From contig JAGFNQ010009432.1 in NCBI GenBank assembly GCA_024364735.1, positions 1 to 64,000 on the forward strand: a stretch of 64,000 nucleotides of DNA. Direction: 5' to 3'. Positions 46,432 through 56,886 of this stretch are shown here, piece after piece. Source of the stretch: Boesenbergia rotunda. Its lineage: Eukaryota > Streptophyta > Magnoliopsida > Zingiberales > Zingiberaceae. The notes beneath the pieces were generated by a model that saw only the letters and a list, made by a program, of their open reading frames with translations, was not told the DNA's origin and did no database searches. The translations under genes and the position numbers were made by a program. How positions within the stretch are numbered: position 1 is the stretch's first letter; the number at the start of each line of letters is the position of its first letter.

Positions 46432-47553
46432 CTAAGTAAGATCACAATTGGAGTAATACTCCGGATTTTCGAAATCAGCAAGATTATGAATTAAATTTTC
46501 TAACTTATTGACCTTATGTTTTAGGGTATCATTTTCTTGTTTCAATTTTCTGACATTTGATTTAATTAAGTTACATGAATCAATCACATTATTCAAGGTA
46601 AATAACGGATTTTCAAATACTGTAAATTTACCTTTGTTGATTGTTTGTCCGGCATTCTTGGTAGCTCTTTTATATGTGCATTCACTTTTGTAATGCCCGA
46701 ACTCCTGGCACTTGAAGCATTGAATGTGACTTTTGTCCTTTTGTGCTTTTGGAACTGATTCCTTTGTCGCCGTCGGTGGTGTCGTTCGAATCTTACGAGT
46801 AGGACACACACTTTGGTAGTGCCCTCTCTCCCTGCATGTGTAACAAATTACATGATTAAAATTTGAATTTACACTTTTACCTTTTGGTTCTTTATTGGGA
46901 ATCTCCCACTTGATTCTTGCCGCCTCGGATATAGGCTCATCTTCTGATTCTGTGTCTGAATCGGACTCGGGTACTGGTTGAAGCTCCTACTTTGGTAGTT
47001 CTTTAGGAGTTTTCCCTGCAATAAAATTTACACCTTCCTCGACCATTATAGTATCTGTTTGACTATTTAATTCTAATTTTGAAAAGAGTTCGAAATCAGT
47101 TACCGTCTCAGTCAATTCGTCGTCTAATTCTGGTTCGATTTTGGATTCGGGTTCAAACTCTGACTCGGCTGTTTGTGCTTGGACTGAAAGGGCAACATAA
47201 TTTACCTGATCTTCTTCTTCATCTGAGATCTCTTGATGAAGGTCAACCAATTTTTCCCAGATTTCTCTAGCACATCTGCATGGACCTACTAGCTCGAGTT
47301 GCTCCTTGGTTAGACCACATTGTAGGATTGCAGTTGCTCTTGCATCGATTTCGATTTGATTTAGGGTGTGTTCATCCAGTTTATCCCACTCGATTGATGA
47401 CTCATCTTCTACGGGAAAAGAGAATCCCGTTTGGATGATCCGCCATAAGTCCATGTGGGCCTTCAGAAGGGACTCCATTTGACTTCTCCAAAAGCTGAAG
47501 TTCTCGCCGGAGAATAGCGGTGGACAAGCACTGTTCCACTCTTGGTTGGCCAT
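46432..47553 (-). pseudogene. Gag of N, internally deleted, one UAG stop
   Basis: ATG at 47553. The N-terminus (FSGENFSFWRSQMESLLKAH, then ILQCGLTKEQLELVGPC, AREIWEKLVDLH) is the first part of a UBN2-type gag. The second half of that domain, present in the S1 and C gags (INELH..FPR..WASMVDAY), is missing, and an acidic linker follows. In-frame TAG at 46987-46989. The same frame continues to two CCHC knuckles (CYTCRERGHYQSVC and CFKCQEFGHYKSEC) and a coiled coil ending at 46432. The double knuckle resembles E1 and M; S1, Z and C have one. A capsid lacking half its domain may not assemble alone. Confidence 0.85.
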
Positions 47554-48029
47554 TTAAAATAACCTCTTGCACACAAAAAGAAACAACAAAAGTGTACCAA
47601 AACTTGGCCTTGGATTAGTAGTGCGGGAGAAGGAAGAAATAGCCAAAAACAATATTGCATGAATTTCGAGACGAAATAATAATCAAATAATAAAAATAAG
47701 TTATGACAAATTTTTAAAAAATATTGATTTTGTCAATTCTGATTAATAATGAAAAAGTAAGAATTTAACGAAAAAAAATTTGCTCGAATTAAAGTAGCAC
47801 GAATTTCGAGAAAAATATTATAATAATAATAAAAAAAAATTATGATAAATTTTCAAAAATTGTTCGTTTTATCAACTCAGACTTATGGTGAAAAAATAAG
47901 AATTCAAAATTGAAAAAGGCGAACAAAAATCGAGTGGTGTTGATTAACCAAAAAAAAAGAAATAAGATTAAAAATTTTGTAAATCCGAAAAACTTTCAAT
48001 TAGTGGTTGCACCAAGTTTGAACTACCCC

Positions 48030-48041
48030 GCTCTGATACCA
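48030..48041 (-). other. Primer-binding site of N
   Basis: TGGTATCAGAGC on the minus strand, two bases inside the 5' LTR end. Confidence 0.85.
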
Positions 48042-48043
48042 CT

Positions 48044-49530
48044 TGTTGGATCGAGAAAACCGATAGAGGGGGTGAATATCGGAAATCGTTCGGATTTTTG
48101 TAAAGAGCACGTACGCAGCGGAAAAATAAACTTAAAAGCACACAACACAAGGACACAGTCGATTTACTTGGTTCGGAGCCAGTGTCGACTCCTACTCCAA
48201 GGCCCACGGTCGTTGACCGTTTACTTTGGGCAATTCTATATACACGCAAAACAGTTTACAGAATTTAATTACAAAGTAAGTGCACTAAAATAATAATAAA
48301 GAATTGCGCTCTTCGTTACCGACGTCCGGAGTGGATTGACTTTTTCGGGGTAGCGGGACGTCGTCGGCTCGAGTTGGAATGTTTCCGGAGCAAGGCACGA
48401 GCGTAGAAGAGCTTTGAGGCGTTGAGAGAATGGATTATGGAAAGCCTTGGTCGAGGGCCCTTTATATAGGGTTTGGGGGCGCCCGGGATGTCGGGGGCAC
48501 CCCCCACGTGGCCTCTGATCCGCAGAGCTCTCGGTCGCGTCTGATCCTCTGGATCCGCTTTGACCGGGGCGCCCGGAGCGCTCGGGGCGCCCGGGTTGAC
48601 CGGGTCAAATCTTATCTTCTGGCTTCGAAGGCTTTTGGTTCGAGGTATGCGTATGGGGGCGCCCGGGAGCAGCCGGGGCGCCCGGGAGCACGGGGGCGCC
48701 CCGCTCAGCAACTGTTCGAACCCTTTTTACTTTGTTTTGTTTTGTATGCACCTTGGGGGCGCCCGGGACACTCCGGGTGCCCTACTCAGCCCTTGCCTCT
48801 CTCCTTTGAGGCTTTCTAAGCTGTAGACACACGTTCCTTCGGTCCTGCATCCAGGGTTAGTCCAAAACACAACAATATATTAAGTTATTAAATTATACAG
48901 CCTTAGCTGTCTTGGTTCTGACTTTGGTCTCCAAAATGGAGGCCTAGGTCGAACCGACGCCTACTGTTCCCTCGACGGGGAACGCATCCTCACCTACTCC
49001 TCTCGGGAGAATTTACCTGATGCCAACCGTTCCTCTGGTTGGACTTTTGCCTGACGGTCCTTTGTCAGGTCTTGGATGCCAAGCTGCCCTTCGCTTGGTG
49101 CCTAGCATTCCTTCGCTAGGGCTTTAGTCCCAAGCTGTCCTTCGCCTGGCGCCTAGCAGTCCTTCGCTAGGTCTTGGATACTGGCAGTCCTTCGCCAGTT
49201 GCCTAGCAGTTTTTCGCTAGGGCTTGGATACTGGCAGTCCTTCGCTAGTTGCCTAGCAGTCCTTCGCTAGGGCTTGGATACTGGCAGTCCTTCGCCAGTT
49301 GCCTAGTATTCCTTCGCTAGGGCTTGGATACTGGCAGTCCTTCTCCAGTTGCCTAGCAGTCCTTCGCTAGGGCTTGGATACTGGCAGTCCTTCGCCAGGT
49401 GCCTAGCAGTCCTTTGCTAGGGCTTTGTCTCTGCACACTTGAGTAACATTGTTAGATCACAAACAAACTTAACTTTGAATCCTTTGCCAATTTCAAAACA
49501 AGGTTCGATATGGTGCTTCCTGCACCAACA
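48044..49530 (-). repeat. N 5' LTR
   Basis: 1487 bp, collinear with 42158-43593. TATA at about 48463-48468. It carries one GGCGCCCGGG unit fewer upstream of TATA and a longer 50-bp array. Confidence 0.92.
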
Positions 49531-49535
49531 TCATC

Positions 49536-51328
49536 ATAATCTAATCCCTCAACTTGGTTAAACCCCCTAGCCACTAATCTAGCCTTGTTCCTAGTGATTT
49601 TACCTTGGTCGTCTAGTTTATTCCTAAAGACCCATCTCGTGGTTACAATGGTACAATCAGTGGGCCTAGGAACTAACTCCCAAACTTCACTCCTCTCAAA
49701 TTGGTTTAGCTCTTCTTGCATGGCCAAAACCCAATCAGCATCTCCCAATGCTTCATCAATGGTCTTGGGTTCTAATTGGGAGATTAGAGCTATTTGACTA
49801 GTTTGATCCCTAAAGTAGGACCTAGTCCTTACTCCTTGATTTACATCACCCACAATTTGGTCAATAGGATGATCATGGTGATGTCTCAGGGGTCTAGAGG
49901 TTGTAGGTTCATTTACTCCTTCCTCATTCTCTAGGGTACTTCTTACTCCCCCTTGATCATTACCCTCCAAATGTAGGTCTTGGATTCTTTGGGCAAGAGG
50001 TTGAACCTCTTCTATGTCCTTATCAATAGAGGCCTTTCTAGGGTAGGTACTAGTAGTTTCATCAAATTTGACATTTGAGGACTCCTCAATCACTTTTGTC
50101 CTCTTGTTGTACACTCTATAGCCCTTACTAGTCAATGAGTACCCTACTAGAATTCCTTCATCGGCTTTTGTCTCAAATTTTCTTAGGTCGTCTTTGGTGT
50201 TTAAGATGTAAACTTTACATCCAAAGACCCTAAAATAGTGGACTTGGGGTACCCTTCCATTCCAAAGTCAAAGGGTGTTTTTCCTAAAAATCTATGTACC
50301 AACACCCGGTTTTGGATATAGCAAGCGGTGTTAACCGCTTCGGCCCAAAAATAGCTAGGAAGGGAATATGCATTAAGCATAGTCCTAGCAGCTTCTTGTA
50401 GGGCTCGATTTTTCCTCTCAACTACCCCATTTTGTTGAGGAGTCCTTGGGCATGAAAACTCATGCTTGTACCCATTTTCAACACAAAATTGTGTGAAGCT
50501 AGCATTTTGGAACTCCCCACCATGGTCACTCCTAATTCAGTTTATTTTGATGTTCTTTTCGTTCTTTACCCTTTTACTAAAACCTATAAAGATATCTAGG
50601 GTATCATCCTTATGTTTCAAGAAATAGACCCAAGTAAACCTAGAAAAAGCATCTACTATCACTAGGCAATATTTACTCCCCACAAGTGAGGGAGTACTAT
50701 GGCAATCAAACAAGTCTATATGCAAAAGTTCTAAAGGTAAGGAGGTGGTGATTAGAGTTTTACCTTTGTGTGATGCTTTTGATTGCTTACCCTCTTGGCA
50801 TGCATCACACAACTTGGTCTTCTCATACTTGATCATTGGGAGCCCCTTCACCAATTCTTCCTTGGCCACTCTTGCAATGTTCCTCATGTTGACGTGTCCA
50901 AGTCTTCGGTGCCACAACCATCCTTCTTCTTCTTTAGACATGAGACACTTAACAACATTGTTAGTAGCATAAGATAGATCAAGATAATATAAGTTTGCCT
51001 CTCTAAACCCTTCTAATATGATAGTGTTTGATTCACTTTGCCTTATTACACATTTCTTAGCATGAACTTCTACTCTAAAACCGGCATCACATAGTTGACT
51101 CACACTTAATAAATTAAACTTTATATCCTTAATTAAAAGTACTTTATAGATCGAAATAGTGGGAGATACCTCAATTGTGCCCCTACCAATGATCCTCAAC
51201 TTTCCACTATTCCCAAAGGAGACCATCCCTTCTCTTAGGTAGCTAATAGTGGTGAACTTGCTCACATCCCCGGTCATGTGTCTTGAGCATCCACTATCTA
51301 CTATCCACAAAGTTGGGGCCTCCTTCAC
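49536..51328 (-). pseudogene. S1 pol, first part: protease, integrase, start of reverse transcriptase
   Basis: Protease with DSGCSRHMTG (from about 51298). The gag_pre-integrase zinc-binding segment has HRRLGH and CDAC. The integrase core starts HIDLFD, then DAFSRFTW, and continues beyond an in-frame TGA (50537-50539) with RSDHGGEF and PQQNGVVERKN. A frameshift near 50270 precedes KVYILNTKDDLRKF in the other frame. The reverse transcriptase N-terminus (DWVLAMQEELNQFERSEVW, KARLVARGF) runs to the N insertion. Pol is in the same frame as gag, one UAG apart (see gag). It is inactive as it stands, but all domains are recognisable. Confidence 0.9.
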
Positions 51329-51334
51329 CTTTAC

Positions 51335-52990
51335 CTAGACAACATGGAAAACATACTCTTTTGGTACCCATATCTTTGATCCATAAGCATCATTTAAAAA
51401 TTTCTTAGGTACCCATGCCTTCTTTGTGGTTCCCCTAGCCCCTAGTCTCCTAGATGCACCAATCCTACCAATAAGTGAGACGAATGCTACTTCCTTGATC
51501 TTAGGTCTATAACCCAACCCAGCCTTGTTGTATACAGCCCTTTGACTGTTGATGATCATATCAATGTTACTTGATCCTACTTGGAATTTCCTAAGAGCCT
51601 TTGTGAGGTCATCTACTTGTTTCCTTAACTCCTTATTTTCATTTTCAATATGTGAAACATGAGAAGAGGTAGAGCTAGCATGCAAATCTTTAAGTTTAAT
51701 AGCTTCTACTCTAAGCATGGCAATTTCTTCCTTAAGATCCTTAATTCTACTTCTAGCCTTAGCTAAATCCATGTTCGTGCTAGAAATAATTTTCACTAAG
51801 GTAGAGGAGGGCAAGTGGTATACATCACTTACCGAAGCTTCTAACTCTGATGATGATGAAGTGGAGGAGCTCTCATCTTCACTGCTTGAGCTCCGTTCAT
51901 CGTCTGATGAGTCCGAATCATCTTGTGCCATAAGAGCGAAGTGAGAGACTTGCTCTTCTTCTCCTTCTGAGGATGAGGGATCGTCCCAAGTCGCCTTGAG
52001 GTTCGTGGCACTCTTTTCCTTTCCCTTTGACTTTTTCTTGTCACTCTTCTTCTTCTCTTCCTTCTTGTCATCCCTTTTCTTCAACTGGGGACACTGGTTC
52101 TTCATATGTCCTTCTTGGTGACAGTTGTAGCATATGATGTCCTTGGCCTTACCCTTACCTTTGGCCCCTTTCCTAGCATATGACTTGTTAGAAAAACTTT
52201 TAAATGCTTTACGAAATTTTCTTACCATAAAGGTCTCTTGGTCACTGTCCATAGAGGCACTTGACTCCTCTGAGTCCGATGACGATGAGTAGATCACCTT
52301 CTCCTTTCTCCTCTTCTTCTCCTTTTCTGCAATAAAAGCAATACCTTTCTCTTTTGTCGAAATGTTAGCTTGCTCGTGCAGTTCAAATTCACAAAATAGA
52401 TCGTCTAATTTAACTAAAGATAAGTCCCTTGATACCTTGTAAGCATCAACCATGGATGCCCACAGGGTGGTTCTAGGGAAGGCTTGTAAGACATACCAAA
52501 CGATATCCCGGTTTTCAATTTTCTCTCCAATCACATGGAGCTCGTTTATTACTTCCTTTACCCTTCCATGCAGCTGACTGACGATCTTGTTGCTCTTCAT
52601 GGAGAGGGATTGCAGTTGGGCCATCAACAAGTCCTTCTTGGCTCTTCTGGACTCGTTTGACCCCTCGTTTAGTTCAACTAACTTGTCCCATAGCTCCTTG
52701 GCGCTCATGAATGGCCCCACCTTATTCAGTTGCTCCTTTGAGAGCCCGCATTGCAGTGTGGTGGTGGCCTTGGCATTTGATTGCGCCCTCTTCATCACCT
52801 CCTTTGACCATGTCCTCATAGGTGTAGGGTCTCCTCTTTCATCGACGGGTGCCTCAAAGCCATCTGCAACACTTATCCAAGTTTCAATATCATTCATGAG
52901 ATAGTACTGCATCCTACCTTTCCAGTACGCGAAGTCGTTGCCGTCGAAGAATGGTGGTCGTGCGGTGGAGTATCCCTCTTGAAACGCCAT
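51335..52990 (-). CDS. Intact gag of Sirevirus-type element S1
   Basis: 551 residues from ATG 52990 (MAFQEGYSTARPPFFDGND). UBN2/DUF4219-type capsid region, about residues 10-215 (WKGRMQYYL, LQCGLSKEQLNKVGPF, ELWDKLVELNEG, INELHVIGEKI, WASMVDAYKVS). A Lys-rich linker leads to one CCHC knuckle, CYNCHQEGHMKNQC (about residues 288-301). Ser/Glu/Asp-rich and coiled-coil segments follow, then a conserved tail with WVPKKF and WVPKEY. It would form the particle and bind element RNA. The stop is UAG; the same frame continues without another stop into protease. Confidence 0.93.
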   Translation of the reverse strand: MAFQEGYSTARPPFFDGNDFAYWKGRMQYYLMNDIETWISVADGFEAPVDERGDPTPMRTWSKEVMKRAQSNAKATTTLQCGLSKEQLNKVGPFMSAKELWDKLVELNEGSNESRRAKKDLLMAQLQSLSMKSNKIVSQLHGRVKEVINELHVIGEKIENRDIVWYVLQAFPRTTLWASMVDAYKVSRDLSLVKLDDLFCEFELHEQANISTKEKGIAFIAEKEKKRRKEKVIYSSSSDSEESSASMDSDQETFMVRKFRKAFKSFSNKSYARKGAKGKGKAKDIICYNCHQEGHMKNQCPQLKKRDDKKEEKKKSDKKKSKGKEKSATNLKATWDDPSSSEGEEEQVSHFALMAQDDSDSSDDERSSSSEDESSSTSSSSELEASVSDVYHLPSSTLVKIISSTNMDLAKARSRIKDLKEEIAMLRVEAIKLKDLHASSTSSHVSHIENENKELRKQVDDLTKALRKFQVGSSNIDMIINSQRAVYNKAGLGYRPKIKEVAFVSLIGRIGASRRLGARGTTKKAWVPKKFLNDAYGSKIWVPKEYVFHVV

Positions 52991-53032
52991 TACAATTGCT
53001 CCGGTTGACTGTTAGATCTTCCGAAACGCACC

Positions 53033-53045
53033 GGCTCTGATACCA
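53033..53045 (-). other. Primer-binding site of S1
   Basis: TGGTATCAGAGCC on the minus strand, two bases inside the 5' LTR. Confidence 0.85.
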
Positions 53046-53047
53046 AC

Positions 53048-53976
53048 TGAAGGATCGATTTAGGCATGCAGAGGGGGGGTGAATGCACTTTCGCAGATCA
53101 TTTTGATCTCTACAAAGTTGTTAGCGCAGCGGAAATAATATGTAAAAGGAATAAACAATGCTAACAAGAAATCTTTTACTTGGTATCCACCCAGATGGGT
53201 GACTAGTCCAAGGATCCACGCCGCGAGCACCACTTTTCACTATCGAAAAGTCTCCTTGAGGTGGAGAAACCTTTACAGCAGAATCTTCCTCTTTACAGAT
53301 GCAAAAATATGATGGAGGAAGCAAAAGTCACTCTACAATTTGGCAGCACTTCGTTACTGTACGGAACCGTACCTGCACGTGTAACGAGGAGCTCCTTTTA
53401 TAGGTGAAAATGACAGATTCGCAGTCTGTCCCGACCTGCACCAGTCGACTGCCCCGAGGGCAGTCGACTGGCCCGGCATTAAATGTCGGCCAACGGCTAG
53501 TTTTGGGGTATACCAGTCGACTGCCCCAAGGCCAGTCGACTGGTCCGAAGCTGCGAACTTTCTGTGGGTTTTGGCAGTCAACTGTCTCTGGGCCAGTCGA
53601 CTGCCATGCCTCCCAGCTCAGCTTCAGCCACTCCGAACCTTCTCTTTCGCGTGTGCCTTCAGGTCTGCTCCCTTGGCTCACCCCTTGAAGTCCTCTTCCT
53701 CTGGCTATCGTCCCTCGGATGCGCACACAAGCCTTCCCTTGGCTTGCCTCCATGCCACCCTTCACGTGTGCCCTTTGAAGTCCACTTCCCGGCTTGCCCT
53801 TGGAGCTCTCCTCCCTCGGCTTTCGTCCCTTGGATAGGTCCACCAAGTGTGATTCTCCAAGTCCTGCAAACTCAATCACACAAATCAAATACAACATAAC
53901 ACTCTAACTTTAAACCTATTCGCCCACACATCAAAATCATGATCTTCCAATCATTTAAGGGCCGATTGCCTCAATA
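53048..53976 (-). repeat. S1 5' LTR
   Basis: 929 bp, collinear with 38969-39919. The outer end reads CAATA where the 3' LTR has CAACA. CAGTCGACTG palindromes lie upstream of a TATA box near 53397-53403. The low number of differences between the two LTRs suggests a fairly recent insertion. Confidence 0.92.
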
Positions 53977-54149
53977 AGTTGTATGTGTTGTTTCGAGGTC
54001 GAAACATAGATAAGCCTTCACTCAGGCGCCTAGGAGGTCCAGGGCACCCTGGTCAAAGGTTTTATCTGTTGCGATGAGTTCGGCGCGGGGATAAGGTTTG
54101 ACCAAGTCCATAGGGGCGCCCCCATCATCACAGGCGCCCGTATGATGCC

Positions 54150-54156
54150 TATAAAA
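54150..54156 (+). promoter_or_regulatory. TATA box of E1 3' LTR
   Basis: TATAAAA followed by GGGGCTTCGACCCC, same as 19298-19304. Confidence 0.65.
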
Positions 54157-54651
54157 GGGGCTTCGACCCCTCAGCTTTAGACACGACTTCCAAGAGCGAT
54201 TCTGATCATTTTGACCGACGACAACGTGCTAAAGATGAGGCTCTACGACCAGGAGGCTCCAGGAGGAAGTGTGCGGCACTTCGGAGATCCAGATTAGCCG
54301 AGCTTCAAACCTTGTTATGTTCGGTTTGCGTTTTAATATTCTGCACTTAATTTCATATCTTTTTCATTGTAATTATCAACTGTAAGACGGGTTTTCTCCG
54401 CCTTCAGAAATTCCGGAAAGGAGACCAATAGTGGACTCACGCCGAGTACATAGGCCTTGGACGTACTGACCCAGAGGGGTCGGGAACCAAGTAAATAAAT
54501 CCCGCGTGTCTGCTGTGTTGTTATTCCTTTTTCTGTTTTACTTTTCCGCTACACTAACGCTCTGAGTCTAGAACGATCGAAAGCTTTCCGCGAGAAGATT
54601 TTCATGATCAATATTCATTCCCCACCCTCTATCGACGGCACCGGTCCTACA

Positions 54652-55773
54652 GGGTCAAAGTCAGACGTCTCGAGATCCGGGAGTCTTGGAGGTCGAGCAC
54701 GAAGTTTTGGTCAAGGATCGGGCAAAAGATTTACCCAAGCGGGGATCATAAACAGAAGTAGAGATGGGTCGAGGTCGGACGTCTTGAGATATGGGGTTCT
54801 CAGAGGCTGAGCGAATGTCCAATTAGAGGTCCCGGTTGGCAAAAGATAACTTCTCCAGGGTGGAGTAGGTAAGGACGCGCTCCCCGGGAAAGGGAACATT
54901 AAGCATCGATTTGACCTAGGGTTTTGGGGCGAAATCCAAAGAAAAACCAATATTATTTGTATGTTTATCTTGTGTTTGTTGTCTTGCAGGTACTTGGGGT
55001 TGGAAGCAAGATAGGAGAGCAAATGTAGGAAAAACTGGGCCTGGGAAGAAGGCTTCCTGGGGGCCTGAATGAATCAAGTGCCTAGTAAGTTAGGCACCCT
55101 GGATGAGGCCAGACCTTCTCAGGCGCCTGGTAAACCAGGTGCCTGAGGCTTCCCAAGCACCTAGGAGGGTGCTAGGCACCTGGGAAGGTAGATCTTATCC
55201 TGCGCGAGATTAGCTGTTGCGGATCAGATTTTGACCACACATAGCAGGCGCCCAAGAGCCCTGAGGTGCCCGAGAACATAGTATATAAAGGGGTTCGACC
55301 CCTCACTTCAAGAAATCAACTTCCCCATCCGCTAAAGCAATCTGTGTGAAGCAAAAGCACTAAAGTCGAAGCTCTGCGACCAAGGAGACTCCAGGAGGAA
55401 GTGCGTTGCACTTCCGACTTCTGGATTGGCCGGATCTTCATTTCCGTTGGTTTCATTTTTCATTTACAAGTTGTATTTAATTTATTATTCATGTGCTTGT
55501 AATTCAAACTATAAAACGGGTTTCTCCGCCTCCAGAAAGTCCGGAAAGGAGACCAATAGTGGACTCATGCTGAGTACTTAGGCCTTGGATGTAAGGTGTC
55601 GGGGGGTTGGGAACCAAGTAAATCCCGCGAGTTTTTCTACTGTCTTTCTTTTTATTTTATTTCCGTTGTGTACTAACTCTGATAGAAAGACAATCGAACG
55701 ACAAGAAAGCTTCGGCAAAATGTTCGAGTCAATATTCACCCCCCCCCTCTATCGATTGGCACCGATCCTACAA
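54652..55773 (+). repeat. Right part of solo LTR H
   Basis: Continues the LTR interrupted at 15574. U3 remainder with GAAGTAGAGATGGGTC repeated from the left part, GGCGCCTGG-type motifs (55080-55260), TATATAA at 55282-55288 followed by GGGGTTCGACCCC, then R-U5 ending GATCCTACA. Confidence 0.8.
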
Positions 55774-56860
55774 CCCTCACTTACTGGGTCACTTTCGAAA
55801 AGCGAGGTTCCTACTTCGTCATCACTTTCTTCTAACGTCTCTCCCCCTTCATCAGTGCTCCCTTCTTGATGACTTGTCATCAGCGCAAGTTCTGCGTATT
55901 CTTAACCTTCCGACTCTTCTGATAAGGACTCATCCCAGGTGGTCTTCAGTGCCTTTTTCTTCTTTGGCTGGTTCTTAAGTTTAGAACACTGGCCCTTCAA
56001 GTGTCCCTCCTCATTGCAGTTGTAGCATTTGATTATTCACTTCTTTAGAGACTGTCTTTTTTTTTGCATTCTTGAAAATTTGTTAGCTTTAAAAAAATCT
56101 TTTAAAAGAACTTACCAATTTTGTTGTTTCGTCGTCAGTCGAGGATTCCCCGTCGAGTTGTATCTTCCTTGTGTTAAGTGCGACGATGCCTGCATTTTTA
56201 TTCTTTTCTACAAAACGAGATTCATAAAGCTCTAAAGTATAAAACAATTGCTCTAATGTACTTACCTCTAAATCTTTCGAAATGAAATACATGTCGATTA
56301 CCGATGTCCATTCCGGGGTTCTCGGAAATGCATTTAAGAAGTACATTTGAGCGTCGTGACTTATCACCTTTTCTCCAAGGTTCCCAAGGTCCGTGATTAG
56401 TTCTTTTACCTTGGCGTGTAGATGTGCAACTGATTCTCCATCTTCCATCTGGAGGTTTGTCAGTTAGCTTCGAAGGAGGTCTCGTCGCGCCAGTTTTGCC
56501 TCTAAGGTACCTTTATGCAATTCCAGGAATTTCTCCCAGAGCACTTTTGCCGAGTTTTAGTTCCCGATGCGGTTGACTTCTTGCATAGGAAGAACGGCTA
56601 GTAGATGAAATTCTGCTCTGCCATTTGCTACAAAGTCTGCGTGCTCTTTCATGGTCCATGACTCTACTTCTTTATTATTGTCATTGTTGTCTTTAGGAAC
56701 TGAAAAACTATTTTTCATAATTAGTAGCAGTTCAATATCAGTTTTAAAAAATACCTGCATTCAGCGCTTCCGCATCGCGAACTCCCCCTCAAACATCGAC
56801 GAGTAGATTACTGCTCCAACCATTTTCTCGAAATTGCTGCAGTCGACGATTAGTCCTTCT
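55774..56860 (-). pseudogene. N-terminal and middle gag of Z, broken
   Basis: Minus strand. UBN2-type signs are LWEKFLELHKGTLEAKLARRDLL, then VKELITDLGNLGEKV and NAFPRTPEWTSVIDMY. One CCHC knuckle, CYNCNEEGHLKGQC, is at about 55992-56033. In-frame stops before 56760, at 56557, near 56467 and at 56089, plus a frame change before the knuckle, disable it. An acidic Ser/Glu-rich segment follows and is cut by H at 55774; the frame resumes at 14969. There is a single knuckle, as in S1. Confidence 0.85.
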
Positions 56861-56871
56861 ACAGTGACCTT

Positions 56872-56884
56872 GGCTCTGATACCA
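56872..56884 (-). other. Primer-binding site of Z
   Basis: TGGTATCAGAGCC on the minus strand, two bases inside the 5' LTR. Confidence 0.85.
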
Positions 56885-56886
56885 CT

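Larger units (their letters stand above)
42153..49535 (-). mobile_element. Gag-only Sirevirus-like element N inserted in S1 reverse transcriptase
   Basis: The element is 42158-49530 (7373 bp) with exact target duplication TCATC at 42153-42157 and 49531-49535. LTRs 48044-49530 (5') and 42158-43593 (3'). The internal region (4450 bp) holds a gag with an internal deletion and two zinc knuckles, a conserved noncoding module and several purine tracts. No pol. It splits S1 reverse transcriptase just before DETYAPVAR, so it is younger than S1. Confidence 0.93.
38964..53981 (-). mobile_element. Sirevirus-type Ty1/copia element S1, split by N
   Basis: The element is 38969-53976, minus strand, with exact target duplication AGTTG at 38964-38968 and 53977-53981. 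Without N it is about 7.63 kb: 5' LTR, primer site, intact gag, and pol in the copia order protease, integrase, reverse transcriptase, RNase H, then a purine tract and 3' LTR. No env-like ORF follows pol. It is the only element here with a full set of pol domains, although pol is broken. Confidence 0.92.
15575..54651 (+). mobile_element. Pol-less copia-type element E1 with five nested insertions
   Basis: 5' LTR 15575-24035, internal region 24036-28413, 3' LTR 28414-54651. Exact target duplication GGGTC at 15570-15574 and 54652-54656. Subtracting nested elements leaves LTRs of about 1532 and 1552 bp and an element near 7.5 kb. It encodes a double zinc-knuckle protein only; there is no capsid domain and no pol. 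Element M is a sister copy on the other strand. Confidence 0.9.
28414..54651 (+). repeat. E1 3' LTR, interrupted by P, M and S1
   Basis: Pieces 28414-28590, 30479-30973, 38749-38968 and 53977-54651 are collinear with the 5' LTR and end GGTCCTACA, then GGGTC. Next to P it has an extra tandem copy of about 32 bp (ACTAAGACCTGGTGAGTGAA..) not seen in the 5' LTR. Confidence 0.9.
14970..55773 (+). mobile_element. Solo LTR H (Sirevirus-like), split by E1
   Basis: Begins TGTTGGTGCAAAG at 14970 and ends GATCCTACA at 55773. With E1 removed it is about 1.72 kb, one LTR without internal sequence, so probably left by LTR-LTR recombination. Flanks AACCT (14965-14969) and ACCCT (55774-55778) match at 4 of 5. 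The left part contains diverged tandem copies of a unit with AGCCAAACAGGA and TGATGTTTGG (about 15060-15290). The right part holds the TATA box, R-U5-like sequence and GGCGCC-type motifs. Confidence 0.75.
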
